DNA from: Tatumella saanichensis
GTDB lineage: Bacteria; Pseudomonadota; Gammaproteobacteria; Enterobacterales; Enterobacteriaceae
Assembly: GCF_000439375.1 (NCBI RefSeq)
Contig: NZ_ATMI01000011.1
Span: 1 to 64,000 of the forward strand
Direction: 5' to 3'
Length of the DNA stretch: 64,000 nucleotides
The position numbers and the translations under genes were made by a program. The notes under the pieces were generated by a model. That model made no database searches, was not told the DNA's origin, and worked only from the letters and a program-made list of their open reading frames with translations. Below are positions 47,787-60,259 of the stretch, one piece after another (the first letter of the stretch is position 1; each line of letters begins with the position of its first letter).

Positions 47787-48119
47787 ATGGAAACCTACGA
47801 ATGTATTAATGTCCTGCAAGCCGACAGCCTGTTACAGCAGGGAGCGGTGCTGGTGGATATCCGCGATCCGCAGAGTTTCGAGGCCGCACATGTGGCAGAG
47901 GCGTTTCATCTGACTAACGGCACTATGAATGCGTTTATGGAAAAAGCGGATTTTGACCAGCCTGTATTGGTGCTCTGTTACCACGGCAACAGCAGTAAAG
48001 GGGCGGCACAGTATCTGATTAACCAAGGGTTTGATCAGGTCTATAGCGTGGATGGTGGCTTTGATGCGTGGCGTATTGCTTTTCCGGCGCAGATCCGTTC
48101 CGAACTCACCCACGAGTAG
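47787..48119 (+). CDS. glpE: Thiosulfate sulfurtransferase GlpE
   Basis: Single-domain rhodanese of 110 residues that transfers sulfur from thiosulfate to cyanide or thioredoxin in vitro. The active-site loop is CYHGNSSKG with the catalytic Cys at residue 64; [16 protein letters not shown] and [12 protein letters not shown] are typical. First gene of glpE-glpG-glpR, divergent from glpD; glpG starts 20 bases after its stop. Confidence 0.96.
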   Translation: METYECINVLQADSLLQQGAVLVDIRDPQSFEAAHVAEAFHLTNGTMNAFMEKADFDQPVLVLCYHGNSSKGAAQYLINQGFDQVYSVDGGFDAWRIAFPAQIRSELTHE

Positions 48120-48139
48120 CAGCAACCTGGGGCACCTTC

Positions 48140-48979
48140 ATGAAATGTATTACACAGTTTTCGAATCCACGGATGGCGCAAGCATTTGTCGATTATATGG
48201 CTACCCGTGGCGTGACATTACATCTTGAACCACAGCAGCAACATTATCTGTTATGGCTGGATGATGGGCAGCAACTGACGTTAACCGAAACTGAGTTAAG
48301 CCGTTTTCTCCAAGATCCTAACCATCCGCGTTATCAGGAAGCCAGTTGGAAGAGTGGCGGTAAAGGCTTACAGATGTCCTATCCACGCGGGCAGTTCTGG
48401 CGCAATATCCGTGAACGTGCCGGTCCGCTGACCCTGGGTGTGATGGTTATCTGTATCGCAGTGTTTATTCTGATGCAGATCCTCGGGGATGAAACCGTAT
48501 TACGCTGGTTATCTTGGCCAGATGGCCCGGATCAGTATTTTCAGGTCTGGCGTTGGGTCAGCCATGCATTTCTGCATTTCTCGCTGCTGCATATCGTGTT
48601 CAACCTGTTGTGGTGGTGGTACTTGGGCGGGTTGGTCGAAAAACGTCTCGGTAGCGGAAAGCTATTTGTGATCGCGCTGATCTCCGCCTTACTCAGTGGC
48701 TGGATGCAGGCGAAATACAGTGGCATCTGGTTTGGTGGGTTATCCGGTGTCGTCTATGCGCTGATGGGCTATTGTTGGTTGCGGGGTGAACGTGATCCAC
48801 AAAGCGGCGTCTTCTTGGAACGAGGTCTGATTGTGTTCTCGATCCTGTGGTTGGTGGTGGGCTACTACGGTATGTTCGGTATGGATATTGCTAATATGGC
48901 GCACTTTACTGGGCTACTGGTCGGTCTGGCCATGGCCTTTACTGATAGTCAAGCCGCTGCAAAACGGCATAAACGTTAA
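48140..48979 (+). CDS. glpG: Rhomboid intramembrane serine protease GlpG
   Basis: Cleaves membrane proteins within the bilayer. The 279-residue product has the N-terminal cytoplasmic domain ([21 protein letters not shown]), then six helices. The catalytic Ser is in [15 protein letters not shown] and the catalytic His in [16 protein letters not shown]; the HISLL-type [19 protein letters not shown] also matches E. coli GlpG. I start at ATG 48140, which fits the family, and not within glpE. Confidence 0.96.
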   Translation: MKCITQFSNPRMAQAFVDYMATRGVTLHLEPQQQHYLLWLDDGQQLTLTETELSRFLQDPNHPRYQEASWKSGGKGLQMSYPRGQFWRNIRERAGPLTLGVMVICIAVFILMQILGDETVLRWLSWPDGPDQYFQVWRWVSHAFLHFSLLHIVFNLLWWWYLGGLVEKRLGSGKLFVIALISALLSGWMQAKYSGIWFGGLSGVVYALMGYCWLRGERDPQSGVFLERGLIVFSILWLVVGYYGMFGMDIANMAHFTGLLVGLAMAFTDSQAAAKRHKR

Positions 48980-49015
48980 CAGAGTATGCAGGGAAAACCT
49001 GTCGGGGAGAGCAGA

Positions 49016-49774
49016 GTGAAGCAGACTCAACGCCATGATGTGATTATTGAAATGGTCAAACGTCAGGGTTATGTGAGTACCGAAGAGCTGGTTGAGCATT
49101 TTTCGGTTAGCCCGCAGACGATTCGCCGAGACCTGAATGATCTGGCAGAGCAGAATCAGATCCAGCGTCATCACGGTGGGGCGGCATTGCCTTCCAGTGC
49201 AGAGAACACTGCTTGGCATGATCGGCGCATGATGTTTTCTGAACAGAAAGCACGTATCGCCCGCAGCGTTGCGGCGCAGATCCCGGAAGGGGCAACCCTA
49301 TTTATCGATATCGGTACGACCCCAGAAGCGGTTGCACATGCGCTGTTGAACCATCAACGTTTGCAGGTGGTCACTAATAACCTGAATGTCGCGGTGTTAT
49401 TGATGGCGAAACCGGAATTCCGTGTGATCTTGGCAGGTGGTGATGTGCGTTCACGGGATGGCGGTATTATTGGCGAGGCGACCATGGACTTTATTTCTCA
49501 GTTCCGCCTCGACTACGGTATCCTCGGCATCAGTGGTATTGACCGGGACGGCACACTGCTGGAGTTTGACTATCATGAAGTCCGTACTAAGCAGGCGATC
49601 ATTGAGAACTCCCGTAATGTGATGCTGGTTACTGACCATTCCAAATTTGGACGTAATGCGATGGTAAGCCTAGGAAATATCGGCATGGTGGATAGTCTGT
49701 ATACCGATAAACAGCCGCCGGAAGAATTACTGAAGGTGATTAACCAGCAGAAGGTACAGTTGGTACTGTGCTAA
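49016..49774 (+). CDS. glpR: Glycerol-3-phosphate regulon repressor GlpR
   Basis: DeoR-family repressor released by glycerol-3-phosphate. The 252-residue product starts at GTG 49016 (KQTQRHDVIIEMVKRQGYVS), preceded by GGGGAGA; the ATG at 48986 would add ten residues not in the family. The helix-turn-helix is STEELVEHFSVSPQTIRRDLN, and the effector domain has FIDIGTTPEAVAHALL, ILAGGDVRSRDGGIIGEAT and TDHSKFGR. It should bind the operator upstream of glpD. Intact, with no frameshift. Confidence 0.96.
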   Translation: MKQTQRHDVIIEMVKRQGYVSTEELVEHFSVSPQTIRRDLNDLAEQNQIQRHHGGAALPSSAENTAWHDRRMMFSEQKARIARSVAAQIPEGATLFIDIGTTPEAVAHALLNHQRLQVVTNNLNVAVLLMAKPEFRVILAGGDVRSRDGGIIGEATMDFISQFRLDYGILGISGIDRDGTLLEFDYHEVRTKQAIIENSRNVMLVTDHSKFGRNAMVSLGNIGMVDSLYTDKQPPEELLKVINQQKVQLVLC

Positions 49775-49781
49775 CCCATAA

Positions 49782-49814
49782 CGTTTATCCACCGCACAAG
49801 GCGATGGATAAACG
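49782..49814. terminator. Inverted repeat between glpR and nfuA
   Basis: CGTTTATCCA (49782-49791) and TGGATAAACG (49805-49814) are a perfect 10-base inverted repeat between convergent genes. No T-run, so it is at best a weak terminator. Confidence 0.5.
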
Positions 49815-49819
49815 GTCTA

Positions 49820-50395
49820 TCAGTAATAGGAGTGTTCGCCGGGCTGGTGCTCGGTCAAATCACGGACCCCTTTCAGCTCTGGGAAGGTGGTCAGCAGTTC
49901 TTTCTCGATCCCTTCTTTCAAGGTCACATCGACCATGGAACAACCATTGCAGCCCCCGCCGAATTGCAGGATCACATAGCCGTCGTCGGTGATTTCCATC
50001 AGCGAGACTTTACCACCGTGGCTGGCTAACTGCGGGTTAATCTGCGCCTGCAGCATGTACTCCACGCGTTCCGCTAATGGCGCATCATCGGCCACTTTAC
50101 GCATTTTGGCATTGGGCGCTTTCAGGGTCAGTTGTGAACCCAGATTGTCGGTCACAAAGTCGATTTCTGCGTCTTCCAGATAAGGAGCGCTCAACTCATC
50201 AACATAAGCAATCAGATGCTCATATTTCAGCTCGGTATCGGTAGTTTCTACCGCATCCGGTGGGCAATAAGAGACTCCGCATTCCGCGCCCGGGGTTCCC
50301 GGATTGATCACGAAAACACGGATCTGGGTGCCTTCTTCCTGTTTGGCGAGCAGCTTAACAAAATGCTCCTGGGCAGTATCAGTAATACGGATCAT
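49820..50395 (-). CDS. nfuA: Iron-sulfur cluster carrier protein NfuA
   Basis: Carries 4Fe-4S clusters to client enzymes, including lipoate synthase, under stress. The 191-residue product has an A-type-like N-terminal domain ([24 protein letters not shown]) and a C-terminal Nfu domain with the CNGC motif in [22 protein letters not shown]. Length equals E. coli NfuA when ATG 50395 is used. It is followed on the other strand by glpR; gntT and malQPT, which intervene in E. coli, are absent. Confidence 0.96.
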   Translation of the reverse strand: MIRITDTAQEHFVKLLAKQEEGTQIRVFVINPGTPGAECGVSYCPPDAVETTDTELKYEHLIAYVDELSAPYLEDAEIDFVTDNLGSQLTLKAPNAKMRKVADDAPLAERVEYMLQAQINPQLASHGGKVSLMEITDDGYVILQFGGGCNGCSMVDVTLKEGIEKELLTTFPELKGVRDLTEHQPGEHSYY

Positions 50396-50452
50396 AGTAT
50401 GGCTCAATAGTTGACTGAAACAGTAGGTGATAATACGCCCATCACCGTGACT

Positions 50453-51136
50453 CTACAAGGTACGACACAGGCACCACACCTGAATCATCGCCGCGCCTGC
50501 CTGCTGAAGTCGGCGGGTAATTTCCGCGGCAGTGCTGCCACTGGTTACGACATCGTCTATCAGCACCACTTTCAATCCGGAGAGGTCCTGGGTGACCCTG
50601 AACGCCTGATGCAAGTTACGTTGTCTCTGCCGATGGTTAAGGCGATGCTGGACGGCGGTTTTACGTACCCGTAGCAGAGCATCCGGTGCATAGTGGCAGG
50701 AAAGCCAGTGCGACAGCGGCTTAGCCAGCAGCTCAGACTGATTATAGCCCCGTGACCATAACCGCTGAGGGTGAAGGGGTGAGCTGAGGATCAGGTCTGG
50801 TCGTGGTAGACCGTAGATTCTGCGCTGCTGTAGCCAGCTTAGCAAAATCAGTTTTGCCAACATCACCGCCAGTGCGGTATTTCCGGAAAATTTAAATTGA
50901 TGCAAAAGCCGGCTCAGGGGGGGCTGGTAACCGTTGGCACAGATTAGCGTTTGCCAAGGGGGCGGCTTCTGTACACAGCGACCACATTCTCGGGTCTTCG
51001 GGGCAGCCGGCAGGCCACAGCGGCTACAGAGTGAGCCCATTGACGGTAACTGGCGTAGACAGAAGCTGCAAATCCCGCGCCCCTGTGCCACCACCGGTAA
51101 CTGGCACAGCCAGCAATTTGTCCTGAAAATGAACAT
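50453..51136 (-). CDS. gntX: ComF/GntX family phosphoribosyltransferase-like protein
   Basis: A 227-residue ComF-family protein. The N terminus is a cysteine-rich zinc-ribbon-like region (CWLC, CSFC, CSRCGLP, CGRC), followed by a PRTase-like domain with LILSSPLHPQRLWSRGYNQSELLA and the PRPP-type motif VVLIDDVVTSGSTAAE. E. coli GntX (YhgH) is needed to use DNA as a carbon source. I start at ATG 51136, which matches the E. coli length; the start lies 37 bases from the divergent bioH. Confidence 0.92.
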   Translation of the reverse strand: MFIFRTNCWLCQLPVVAQGRGICSFCLRQLPSMGSLCSRCGLPAAPKTRECGRCVQKPPPWQTLICANGYQPPLSRLLHQFKFSGNTALAVMLAKLILLSWLQQRRIYGLPRPDLILSSPLHPQRLWSRGYNQSELLAKPLSHWLSCHYAPDALLRVRKTAVQHRLNHRQRQRNLHQAFRVTQDLSGLKVVLIDDVVTSGSTAAEITRRLQQAGAAMIQVWCLCRTL

Positions 51137-51172
51137 GCTATGCTCTCTTTTATTTGACGGAGTTTGGCCATC

Positions 51173-51937
51173 ATGTCCCTTTATTGGCACACCTGTGGAG
51201 AGGGAAAACGCGATCTTGTGCTATTGCACGGCTGGGGGATGAATTCTGAAGTCTGGCGTGGCATCCTGACGCGGCTTTGCCCGCATTTTCGTCTGCATCT
51301 GGTCGATTTGCCCGGGTACGGACGCAGTCGTGATACCCCGGCGCTCACCCTGCCCGCACTCTGCGAAGCGTTACTCCCCCAGTTACCGGAAGGCTCACTG
51401 GTACTCGGCTGGTCCCTAGGGGGGCTGGTGGCAACTCAGTTGGCCCTGCAGGTTCCACAGCGACTGCAAGGTTTGATCATGGCGGCGACTTCTCCCTGTT
51501 TTGCTGCACAGGGAGACTGGCCGGGTATCCGGCCATCGGTGCTGTTAGGTTTTGAACACCAGCTCAGCCAGCACTTTGAAAAAACGGTCGAACGCTTTAT
51601 GGCGTTACAGACCCTGGGAACACCTTCTGCTCGTCAAGATGCGGTAGCATTGCGGGAGGCGGTATTAACTCAGCCACTGCCTGAGGTTAGAGTGTTGAAT
51701 GCCGGGCTGAGCCTGTTACAGAACACGGACTTTCGTCCTCGGCTGGCAGAGATTTCAGTACCCTCATTGCGGATTTACGGTGCTCTGGATGCACTGGTTC
51801 CACGAGACATTGTGCCGCGAGTGGATACACTCAGCGGGAACGGTCATTCGGTGGTGATCCCGAAAGCCGGTCATGCGCCTTTTATCTCTCATCCTGACTT
51901 TTTCAGCCAAATTTTGACGGACTTCTCACAAATTTGA
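51173..51937 (+). CDS. bioH: Pimeloyl-ACP methyl ester carboxylesterase BioH
   Basis: Alpha/beta hydrolase that frees pimeloyl-ACP from its methyl ester in biotin synthesis. The 254-residue product has the oxyanion segment [12 protein letters not shown], nucleophile Ser81 in [12 protein letters not shown], the Asp in YGALDALVP and the catalytic His in [11 protein letters not shown]. Start ATG 51173 fits E. coli BioH (256). Divergent from gntX as in E. coli. Confidence 0.95.
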   Translation: MSLYWHTCGEGKRDLVLLHGWGMNSEVWRGILTRLCPHFRLHLVDLPGYGRSRDTPALTLPALCEALLPQLPEGSLVLGWSLGGLVATQLALQVPQRLQGLIMAATSPCFAAQGDWPGIRPSVLLGFEHQLSQHFEKTVERFMALQTLGTPSARQDAVALREAVLTQPLPEVRVLNAGLSLLQNTDFRPRLAEISVPSLRIYGALDALVPRDIVPRVDTLSGNGHSVVIPKAGHAPFISHPDFFSQILTDFSQI

Positions 51938-52097
51938 TAAATAGCGGTGTTGGGCAGTGGCCCATTAACTAAAGCGGGGCTATTTCTGTTAGTGAGTGTT
52001 TTTTGTCTACCTCTGGTCCGCTGAAGATGCGTGGACTTTCCTGTAGGGAGAATCGACGCGTTGAGCGGGTAATCTATCCTTTGCGCAGAGAATAATA

Positions 52098-52370
52098 ATG
52101 ATGAAACTGACAATCCTGATCGTCACCGCCCTGATCGCTGGTACCGTTTCTTTACCGGCATTGGCTGCAAAAGAAATCACTCAGGCTGATATCGACAGCC
52201 AGCATTTGGAAAAAATTGGCACTGTCTCAACGACGGCGGCCACCACTTCACCGATGGATGCGAAGGCGCATCTGTCAAAACTGGCTGATGAAAAAGGTGG
52301 TCGCTATTTTAAAGTGATCGCTGGACGTGAGCACGGGCGTATCAGCGCCACCGCGGAAGTCTATAAATAA
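52098..52370 (+). CDS. DUF1471 (YhcN-like) periplasmic protein
   Basis: A 90-residue member of the YdgH/BhsA/McbA-like family. Signal peptide MMKLTILIVTALIAGTVSLPALA, then the mature domain with LEKIGTVSTTAATTSPMDAKAHLSKLADEKGGRYFKVIAGREHGRISATAEVYK, closest to the YhcN subgroup (IGTVS, SSPMD, ATAELYK). A second in-frame ATG lies one codon later. It is the fifth DUF1471 gene in the window but from a different branch than the tandem array. Confidence 0.88.
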   Translation: MMKLTILIVTALIAGTVSLPALAAKEITQADIDSQHLEKIGTVSTTAATTSPMDAKAHLSKLADEKGGRYFKVIAGREHGRISATAEVYK

Positions 52371-52509
52371 TCTGTTCGGCACCCGTTTTTCACCTTGGGT
52401 GCCATTCTGCCGCCGCGAGACTGTTTTTCTCCCTATTACCGTCGCATACTGCAATGACCCCTCCCGGAAATGCTGCCGGGATCCTTTCCTGTAACCAAGA
52501 AGGTCCGAT

Positions 52510-52806
52510 ATGAGTCAGGTCATTAACGTTATCGCCGTGATCACCGCACATGCCGGTGAAGAAAAGACGGTGGCGCAAGCATTACAAACCGCTGTCAGTG
52601 AGGTACAGGGCGAACCGGGATGTGAGTCCTATGTGCTGCATCAGAATATCAGTAACCCGTTGCAGTTTATTATGCTGGAGCGTTGGCAATCACAGCAGCA
52701 TCTGGATAAGCATGAGAAAGCGGCGCCATTTCAGAAACTAGCAGGTAGTTTAGCGGATCGAGCGTCCCTAGAGATCACCCTGACGCAAGAAGTCACCGCA
52801 GCCTGA
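52510..52806 (+). CDS. Antibiotic biosynthesis monooxygenase (ABM) domain protein
   Basis: A 98-residue ferredoxin-like ABM-domain protein of the YgiN/putative quinol monooxygenase type: INVIAVITAHAGEEKTVAQALQ, EPGCESYVLHQNISNPLQFIMLERWQSQQHLDKHEK. Such proteins act on quinones or haem-like compounds without a cofactor or serve unknown roles. AAGGTCC lies before ATG 52510. It stands between the YhcN-like gene and tex, where E. coli carries feoABC. Specific function unknown. Confidence 0.85.
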   Translation: MSQVINVIAVITAHAGEEKTVAQALQTAVSEVQGEPGCESYVLHQNISNPLQFIMLERWQSQQHLDKHEKAAPFQKLAGSLADRASLEITLTQEVTAA

Positions 52807-52810
52807 TGGC

Positions 52811-52838
52811 TGATAGCTCCCAAGGTCGGGAGCTATCA
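52811..52838. terminator. Inverted repeat between the ABM gene and tex
   Basis: TGATAGCTCCC (52811-52821) and GGGAGCTATCA (52828-52838), a perfect 11-base stem with 6-base loop between convergent genes. It lacks a clear T-run. Confidence 0.6.
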
Positions 52839-52844
52839 GGTCAA

Positions 52845-55169
52845 TCAGCGTTTTTTACCGAAGGCGGCGGCCAGTGCATCCTCCATCGCACTGTTGCCGG
52901 CTGGTTTTTGCCGAGACGCGGGCTGTTTCGCCGGGCGGGCGGTGCGTGCCGGTGAGGAGGACGCAGGACCGTTACGTGATGCAGAGCGGGCTTCAGACGG
53001 TTGTTCATCCAGTCGCATGCTCAGGGCAATACGTTTGCGTTGCTGGTCGATATCCATCACTTTCACTTTGACGATATCCCCAGCTTTCACCACTTGATGA
53101 GGGTCTTCGACAAATTTGTCAGACAGCGACGAAATGTGGACCAGACCATCTTGATGGACACCGATATCCACAAAAGCCCCGAAGTTAGTGACGTTGGTCA
53201 CTGAGCCTTCTAATACCATCCCCGGCTGCAGGTCAGACATCGTCTCAACACCTTCCGCGAAGGTGGCGGTTTTAAATTCCGGACGTGGGTCACGGCCCGG
53301 CTTTTCCAGCTCTTTCAGGATGTCATTGACCGTAGGCAGACCAAAGCGTTCATCGGTAAATTGTGAGGCATTCAGCGCACGGACGGCACTGCTGTTCCCC
53401 ATCAAATCGCTGAGGCTCTGTTCGGTAGCCTGTAAAATCCGCTCCACGACCGGATACGCTTCCGGGTGTACCGTTGAGGCATCCAGCGGGTTTTCACCTC
53501 GGCCGATACGCAGGAATCCGGCACACTGTTCAAAGGCTTTTGGCCCTAAGCGGCTGACTTTCAGCAGTTGCTGACGGTTGCGGAACTGACCGTTTTCATC
53601 ACGCCAGTTAACGATATTCTGCGCCATCATTCGCGTCAGTCCGGCAACCCGGGTCAGTAGGGGCACGGATGCCGTGTTGAGATCGACGCCGACGGCGTTT
53701 ACACAGTCCTCGACCACCGCATCCAGTTTTTTGGCGAGCTGACTCTGGCTGACATCATGTTGATACTGACCAACACCGATAGATTTCGGTTCGATTTTCA
53801 CCAGTTCGGCCAGCGGATCCTGCAGACGACGGGCAATAGACACCGCACCACGCAGCGATACATCCAGGTCCGGGAACTCCAGTGCCGCCAGTTCGGAAGC
53901 CGAATAGACCGAGGCACCTGCTTCACTGACGATCACCTTCTGGGCGGTGACCTGCGGATAGAGTTTTTGCAATTCGGCATAAAAGCGTTCGGTTTCGCGG
54001 GAAGCGGTACCGTTACCGATCGCCACCAGTTCCACCTGATGACGAGCACAGAGGGCAGCCACACTGGCCGCTGCTTTGCTGGCTTGTCCAGTATGTGGGT
54101 AAACAGTATCGGTGGCCACCAGTTTGCCGGTGGCATCGACAACCGCCACTTTAACGCCGGTCCGTAGGCCGGGATCGAGGCCCATGGTGGCACGCATGCC
54201 CGCCGGGGCAGCCATTAGGAGATCGCTGAGGTTACGGGCAAACACATTAATGGCTTCATCTTCGGCGCGCTCGCGCAGTGTGCCCATCAGTTCGGTTTCC
54301 AGGTGCAGCAGCACCTTGATACGCCACGTCCAGCTGATCACGGTTTTGCGCCAGCGATCCGCCGGTGCTTGGTTGAAAATAACCTGTAGGTGATCGGCAA
54401 CCAGGGTTTCACCGTAGCTCTCCCGTGGCGGCTCTTCAGACTGCGGGTCTGGGTTAAGGGACAGCTGTAATACCCCTTCATTACGGCCGCGGAACATGGC
54501 CAGCGCACGGTGAGAAGGTACAGAGGAAAGAGGTTCGTGATGGTCGAAATAATCGCGAAATTTAGCGCCAGACTCTTCTTTACCTTCCACCACTCGTGAT
54601 ACCAGATGGGCGTGTTTTGTCAGGTAGTTACGCACTTTTGCCAGCAGAACGGCATCTTCGGCGAATTTTTCCATCAGGATGTAGCGGGCACCGTCCAATG
54701 CTGCACGGCTATCGGTAATCCCTTTGTCTGCATCGACAAAGGCTTGCGCTTCGGTATCGGGATCATGCTGCGGCTGTTCCCACAGCAGGGTGGCTAACGG
54801 TTCCAAGCCTGCTTCGATAGCGATCTGCCCGCGGGTGCGCCGCTTTGGTTTGTAAGGCAGGTAGAGATCTTCAAGTTCGGTCTTACTGAGGGTGGAATTG
54901 AGAGCATCGGACAGTGCCGGAGTCATTTTTCCCTGCTCATCAATGGAGCGGAGGATAGTTTGACGGCGGTCATCGAGCTCGCGCAGATAGCTCAGTCGTG
55001 TCTCTAACTGACGTAACTGGGTATCATCCAGCCCACCGGTCACTTCCTTACGATAACGTGCAATAAACGGCACGGTGTTCCCTTCGTCCAGCATACGCAC
55101 AGCAGAATCGACCTGCTCTGCACGGACCTGAAGTTCACCGGCAATAATGTGGCTTAGCGAATTTTTCAT
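52845..55169 (-). CDS. yhgF: RNA-binding transcription accessory protein Tex (YhgF)
   Basis: Tex family protein of 774 residues (E. coli YhgF 773). Domains in order: N-terminal helical Tex part ([31 protein letters not shown]), YqgF/RNase-H-like domain with [24 protein letters not shown], helix-hairpin-helix repeats ([18 protein letters not shown]), and a C-terminal S1 RNA-binding domain ([26 protein letters not shown]). The tail is low-complexity Ala/Ser/Pro/Arg. ATG 55169 fits E. coli; ATG 55178 is possible. greB lies upstream in the same direction. Confidence 0.96.
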   Translation of the reverse strand: MKNSLSHIIAGELQVRAEQVDSAVRMLDEGNTVPFIARYRKEVTGGLDDTQLRQLETRLSYLRELDDRRQTILRSIDEQGKMTPALSDALNSTLSKTELEDLYLPYKPKRRTRGQIAIEAGLEPLATLLWEQPQHDPDTEAQAFVDADKGITDSRAALDGARYILMEKFAEDAVLLAKVRNYLTKHAHLVSRVVEGKEESGAKFRDYFDHHEPLSSVPSHRALAMFRGRNEGVLQLSLNPDPQSEEPPRESYGETLVADHLQVIFNQAPADRWRKTVISWTWRIKVLLHLETELMGTLRERAEDEAINVFARNLSDLLMAAPAGMRATMGLDPGLRTGVKVAVVDATGKLVATDTVYPHTGQASKAAASVAALCARHQVELVAIGNGTASRETERFYAELQKLYPQVTAQKVIVSEAGASVYSASELAALEFPDLDVSLRGAVSIARRLQDPLAELVKIEPKSIGVGQYQHDVSQSQLAKKLDAVVEDCVNAVGVDLNTASVPLLTRVAGLTRMMAQNIVNWRDENGQFRNRQQLLKVSRLGPKAFEQCAGFLRIGRGENPLDASTVHPEAYPVVERILQATEQSLSDLMGNSSAVRALNASQFTDERFGLPTVNDILKELEKPGRDPRPEFKTATFAEGVETMSDLQPGMVLEGSVTNVTNFGAFVDIGVHQDGLVHISSLSDKFVEDPHQVVKAGDIVKVKVMDIDQQRKRIALSMRLDEQPSEARSASRNGPASSSPARTARPAKQPASRQKPAGNSAMEDALAAAFGKKR

Positions 55170-55267
55170 CTTTAGCATCAGGTTTCAGCGAGGTTAATTT
55201 CCAGCGGACAGTTATACGGACTGAGCGCTTAAAATGCCAGTCACCGGACGGGCTTTGGGCACTATTC

Positions 55268-55747
55268 CTACTCTGCGTCCGGATAAACAATTTCATTGAT
55301 ATACCAAGTGACTTCACCGGCCGGGGTGGTGACCTGTGCTGCATCCCCTTCCTGCTTTTTCAGTAACGCTCGGGCCATTGGCGAGTCGATAGAAATGGCA
55401 TTCTTCTGACCGAAAATTTCATCGTAACCGACGATACGGAAGGTCTTGATATCCCCAGCATCATTTTCTACTTCCACCCGCGCCCCGAAGAACACTTTAC
55501 CTTCCTGTTGTGGGGAATAATCGACAATCCGTAAATTTTCGAGACTCTTTCTTAGGTAGCGGACCCGGCGGTCGATTTCCCGCAGCCGCTTTTTGTTATA
55601 CTGATAATCAGCATTTTCACTGCGATCGCCAAGGCTGGCAGCCCAGGTCACTTTTTTAGTGACTTCTGGACGCTCTTCACGCCATAGGGTGTCGAGTTCC
55701 TGTTTTAAGCGTTGATAGCCTTCACGTGTGATCAGTGGCGTTCTCAT
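55268..55747 (-). CDS. greB: Transcription elongation factor GreB
   Basis: Rescues backtracked RNA polymerase by stimulating transcript cleavage. The 159-residue product has the N-terminal coiled-coil (LITREGYQRLKQELDTLWREERPEVTKKV) with acidic tip region DRSENADYQYNKKRLREIDRR and the C-terminal FKBP-like domain ending VTWYINEIVYPD. Divergent from ompR, as in E. coli. Confidence 0.97.
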   Translation of the reverse strand: MRTPLITREGYQRLKQELDTLWREERPEVTKKVTWAASLGDRSENADYQYNKKRLREIDRRVRYLRKSLENLRIVDYSPQQEGKVFFGARVEVENDAGDIKTFRIVGYDEIFGQKNAISIDSPMARALLKKQEGDAAQVTTPAGEVTWYINEIVYPDAE

Positions 55748-56072
55748 AAGTCATCCTATGCCCGTCAGATGATGTCAGTCTTTGTCAGTAAAAGTGCTCC
55801 GTTAGCCATAAAAAAGCCTTTTCCCGCGATCAACCGGCGGGGAATACCACAGCAGAACAACGGTGCCGCTGCCGCTAAGGACTAAGCGCAGAAGAAAAGG
55901 TTGAGTAAATTCAACCGATTTCCGCTGCCGGAGGACAAAAAACAGAGTTAACTTGCTGTTTAATATGCTTTGTAACAATTTCGGCTAGAATATAAACCAT
56001 TATAAACTGTCACTGTAATATATCTTTTTTAACAATACCGTATCAGGCAATTGTGCCTTTGGGAGTGAAGAA
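55748..56072. promoter_or_regulatory. greB-ompR divergent intergenic region
   Basis: These 325 bases contain no gene. The ompR-proximal 120 bases are strongly AT-rich with -10-like TAGAAT and TATAAA near 55987-56008, the probable ompR promoter zone. A CCCGC/GCGGG stem lies near 55826-55841. I cannot place binding sites confidently. Confidence 0.4.
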
Positions 56073-58150
<2,078 letters not shown>

Positions 58151-58263
58151 TGTTATTGGATAGCCGTGTAGTGGTCATCTGTTCTGCAAGGCTTCTTGTT
58201 GAACTTACTTGGCGAGGAATATCGACAACAATAGCTCTGCGGCTACCTTGGGACAGAAGGTTC

Positions 58264-58302
58264 AGCGGTTATACCATCCTGTACTCGGGAGGTATAACCG
58301 CT
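58264..58302. other. 12-base inverted repeat between envZ and pckA
   Basis: AGCGGTTATACC (58264-58275) and GGTATAACCGCT (58291-58302) form a perfect stem with a 15-base loop in the 242-base convergent gap. There is no T-run on either side, so it may be a Rho-type terminator, mRNA stabiliser or protein site. A smaller stem TCAGCCA/TGGCTGA is nearby at 58348-58366. Confidence 0.6.
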
Positions 58303-58392
58303 GTCCTACCAATACAGCATCCGGTCAGGGTTGCCTGCGGATAATATCAGCCAAATAATGGCTGAAAACAGCTAACCGCGTATCTCTAGGGG

Positions 58393-60015
58393 TTAACCGA
58401 GGTCCGGGCCCGCCGACACCAGTGCTTTACCGGTATCCGTGTCAGTATACTGCTCGAAGTTACTGATAAACTTCTGGGCCAAGATTTCGGCATTTTTCCG
58501 CCATTCCGCTGCAGTTGCCCAGCTATTGCGTGGGTCAAGCAGTTCAGTATCTATACCCGCTAAGGCCAGTGGGATCTGTAGGTTAAACACTGGCAATGTG
58601 TGGGTTGCAGCCTGCTGCAGTTCCCCACTGAGGATCGCATTGATGATAGTGCGGGTATTCTTCAGCGAAATCCGCTCGCCTTTCCCGTTCCAACCGGTAT
58701 TGACCAGATAGGCTTCCGCACCGGCCGCCTGCATACGTTTTACCAGTACTTCAGCATAACGGGTCGGATGCAATGTCAGGAACGCTGCGCCAAAACAGGC
58801 AGAGAATGTCGGCGATGGCTGTACGATACCACGCTCTGTGCCAGCCAGTTTCGCGGTAAATCCAGACAGGAAGTGATACTGGGTCTGTTCTGGTGTCAGG
58901 CGAGAGACTGGCGGTAAAATACCGAAAGCATCAGCGGTCAGGAAGATCACTTTCTGTGCGTGACCAGCTTTTGATACTGGCGTGACAATATTATCGATAT
59001 GGTAAATCGGGTAGGAGACACGGGTATTTTCGGTCTTCGAACCGTCGCTGAAATCAATACTGCCATCTTCTCGCACCACCACGTTTTCCAGTAATGCATC
59101 ACGGCGGATGGCTTGATAGATTTCCGGCTCAGCCTGCGGCGAAAGATTAATAGTTTTGGCGTAGCAGCCGCCTTCAAAGTTAAATACACCATCATCATCC
59201 CAGCCATGTTCATCATCGCCGATTAACTGACGGGCCGGGTCGGTGGATAATGTGGTTTTGCCGGTACCGGATAGGCCGAAGAACACCGCAACATCCCCTT
59301 TCTCTCCGACATTTGCAGAACAGTGCATCGAGGCAATATTTTTCAGCGGGAGCAGGTAGTTCATCACCGCAAACAGGCCTTTTTTCATCTCACCGCCGTA
59401 CCAGGTTCCGCCGATCAGTTGGATACGTTCGCTGAGGTTAAAGGCGACAAAATTTTCAGAGTGTAAGCCCTGCGACTGCCAATCGGCGTTCGTACAGCGC
59501 GCGCCATTCAGCACCACAAAATCCGGCTCAAACTCTGCCAGCTCTTCAGTGGTCGGGCGAATAAACATGTTTTTGACAAAATGCGCCTGCCAGGCAACTT
59601 CGGTCACAAAACGCACGTTTAACCGGCTGTCTGGGTTCGCCCCACAAAACGCATCAATCACAAATAACCGTTTCCCTGAGAGCTGCCGTGTCACGCAGCT
59701 TTTCAGGGCCTGCCAGGTCTCCTGTGACATCGGCTGGTTATCATTTTTACCTTTACTGCTGTCACTCCACCAGACACTGTCCTGTGTGGTGGCATCACGA
59801 ACGATATATTTATCCTTCGGTGAGCGACCGGTAAAAATGCCAGTATCTACGGCTACGGCCCCGTTCTGTGTCAGGGTTCCGCGTTCATACCCTTCTAACT
59901 CAGGACGGATTTCTTCCTGAAACAGGGTATCGTAATCTGAGTTATACAGAATTTCGGTGGTGTCATGAATGCCTAAGGTCGAGAGGTCGGGCTGCTTCCC
60001 GTGTCTGGAAGACAT
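58393..60015 (-). CDS. pckA: Phosphoenolpyruvate carboxykinase (ATP)
   Basis: Converts oxaloacetate to phosphoenolpyruvate with ATP, the entry to gluconeogenesis. The 540-residue product equals E. coli PckA in length. It shows [10 protein letters not shown], the P-loop [12 protein letters not shown], the metal-binding [24 protein letters not shown] and the adenine-binding [10 protein letters not shown] start at ATG 60015 with AGGAG upstream; the 44-residue extension is not real. Lies downstream of hslO on the minus strand with a 244-base promoter gap. Confidence 0.97.
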   Translation of the reverse strand: MSSRHGKQPDLSTLGIHDTTEILYNSDYDTLFQEEIRPELEGYERGTLTQNGAVAVDTGIFTGRSPKDKYIVRDATTQDSVWWSDSSKGKNDNQPMSQETWQALKSCVTRQLSGKRLFVIDAFCGANPDSRLNVRFVTEVAWQAHFVKNMFIRPTTEELAEFEPDFVVLNGARCTNADWQSQGLHSENFVAFNLSERIQLIGGTWYGGEMKKGLFAVMNYLLPLKNIASMHCSANVGEKGDVAVFFGLSGTGKTTLSTDPARQLIGDDEHGWDDDGVFNFEGGCYAKTINLSPQAEPEIYQAIRRDALLENVVVREDGSIDFSDGSKTENTRVSYPIYHIDNIVTPVSKAGHAQKVIFLTADAFGILPPVSRLTPEQTQYHFLSGFTAKLAGTERGIVQPSPTFSACFGAAFLTLHPTRYAEVLVKRMQAAGAEAYLVNTGWNGKGERISLKNTRTIINAILSGELQQAATHTLPVFNLQIPLALAGIDTELLDPRNSWATAAEWRKNAEILAQKFISNFEQYTDTDTGKALVSAGPDLG

Positions 60016-60259
60016 GTTATTGCTCCTGTCGGTGCTGCGCGTGCAAGTGAGTATTATTATCATGAAGGGCGGAGCAGGGTAAGGATTTCCGCCGAGAACG
60101 ATCACTAGTGTACCCAGCAGGATGATAATTCTGAAAGAAATCAGCAATAAAATTGTGAGACGGATTGTATTTTATCCGGTGATTATTGCATCGTTGATGA
60201 ATAACGACGTAAAGGAAGGGTGACTGACGCGCAGTATTGGACAGGCGTCAGCCGATCAA

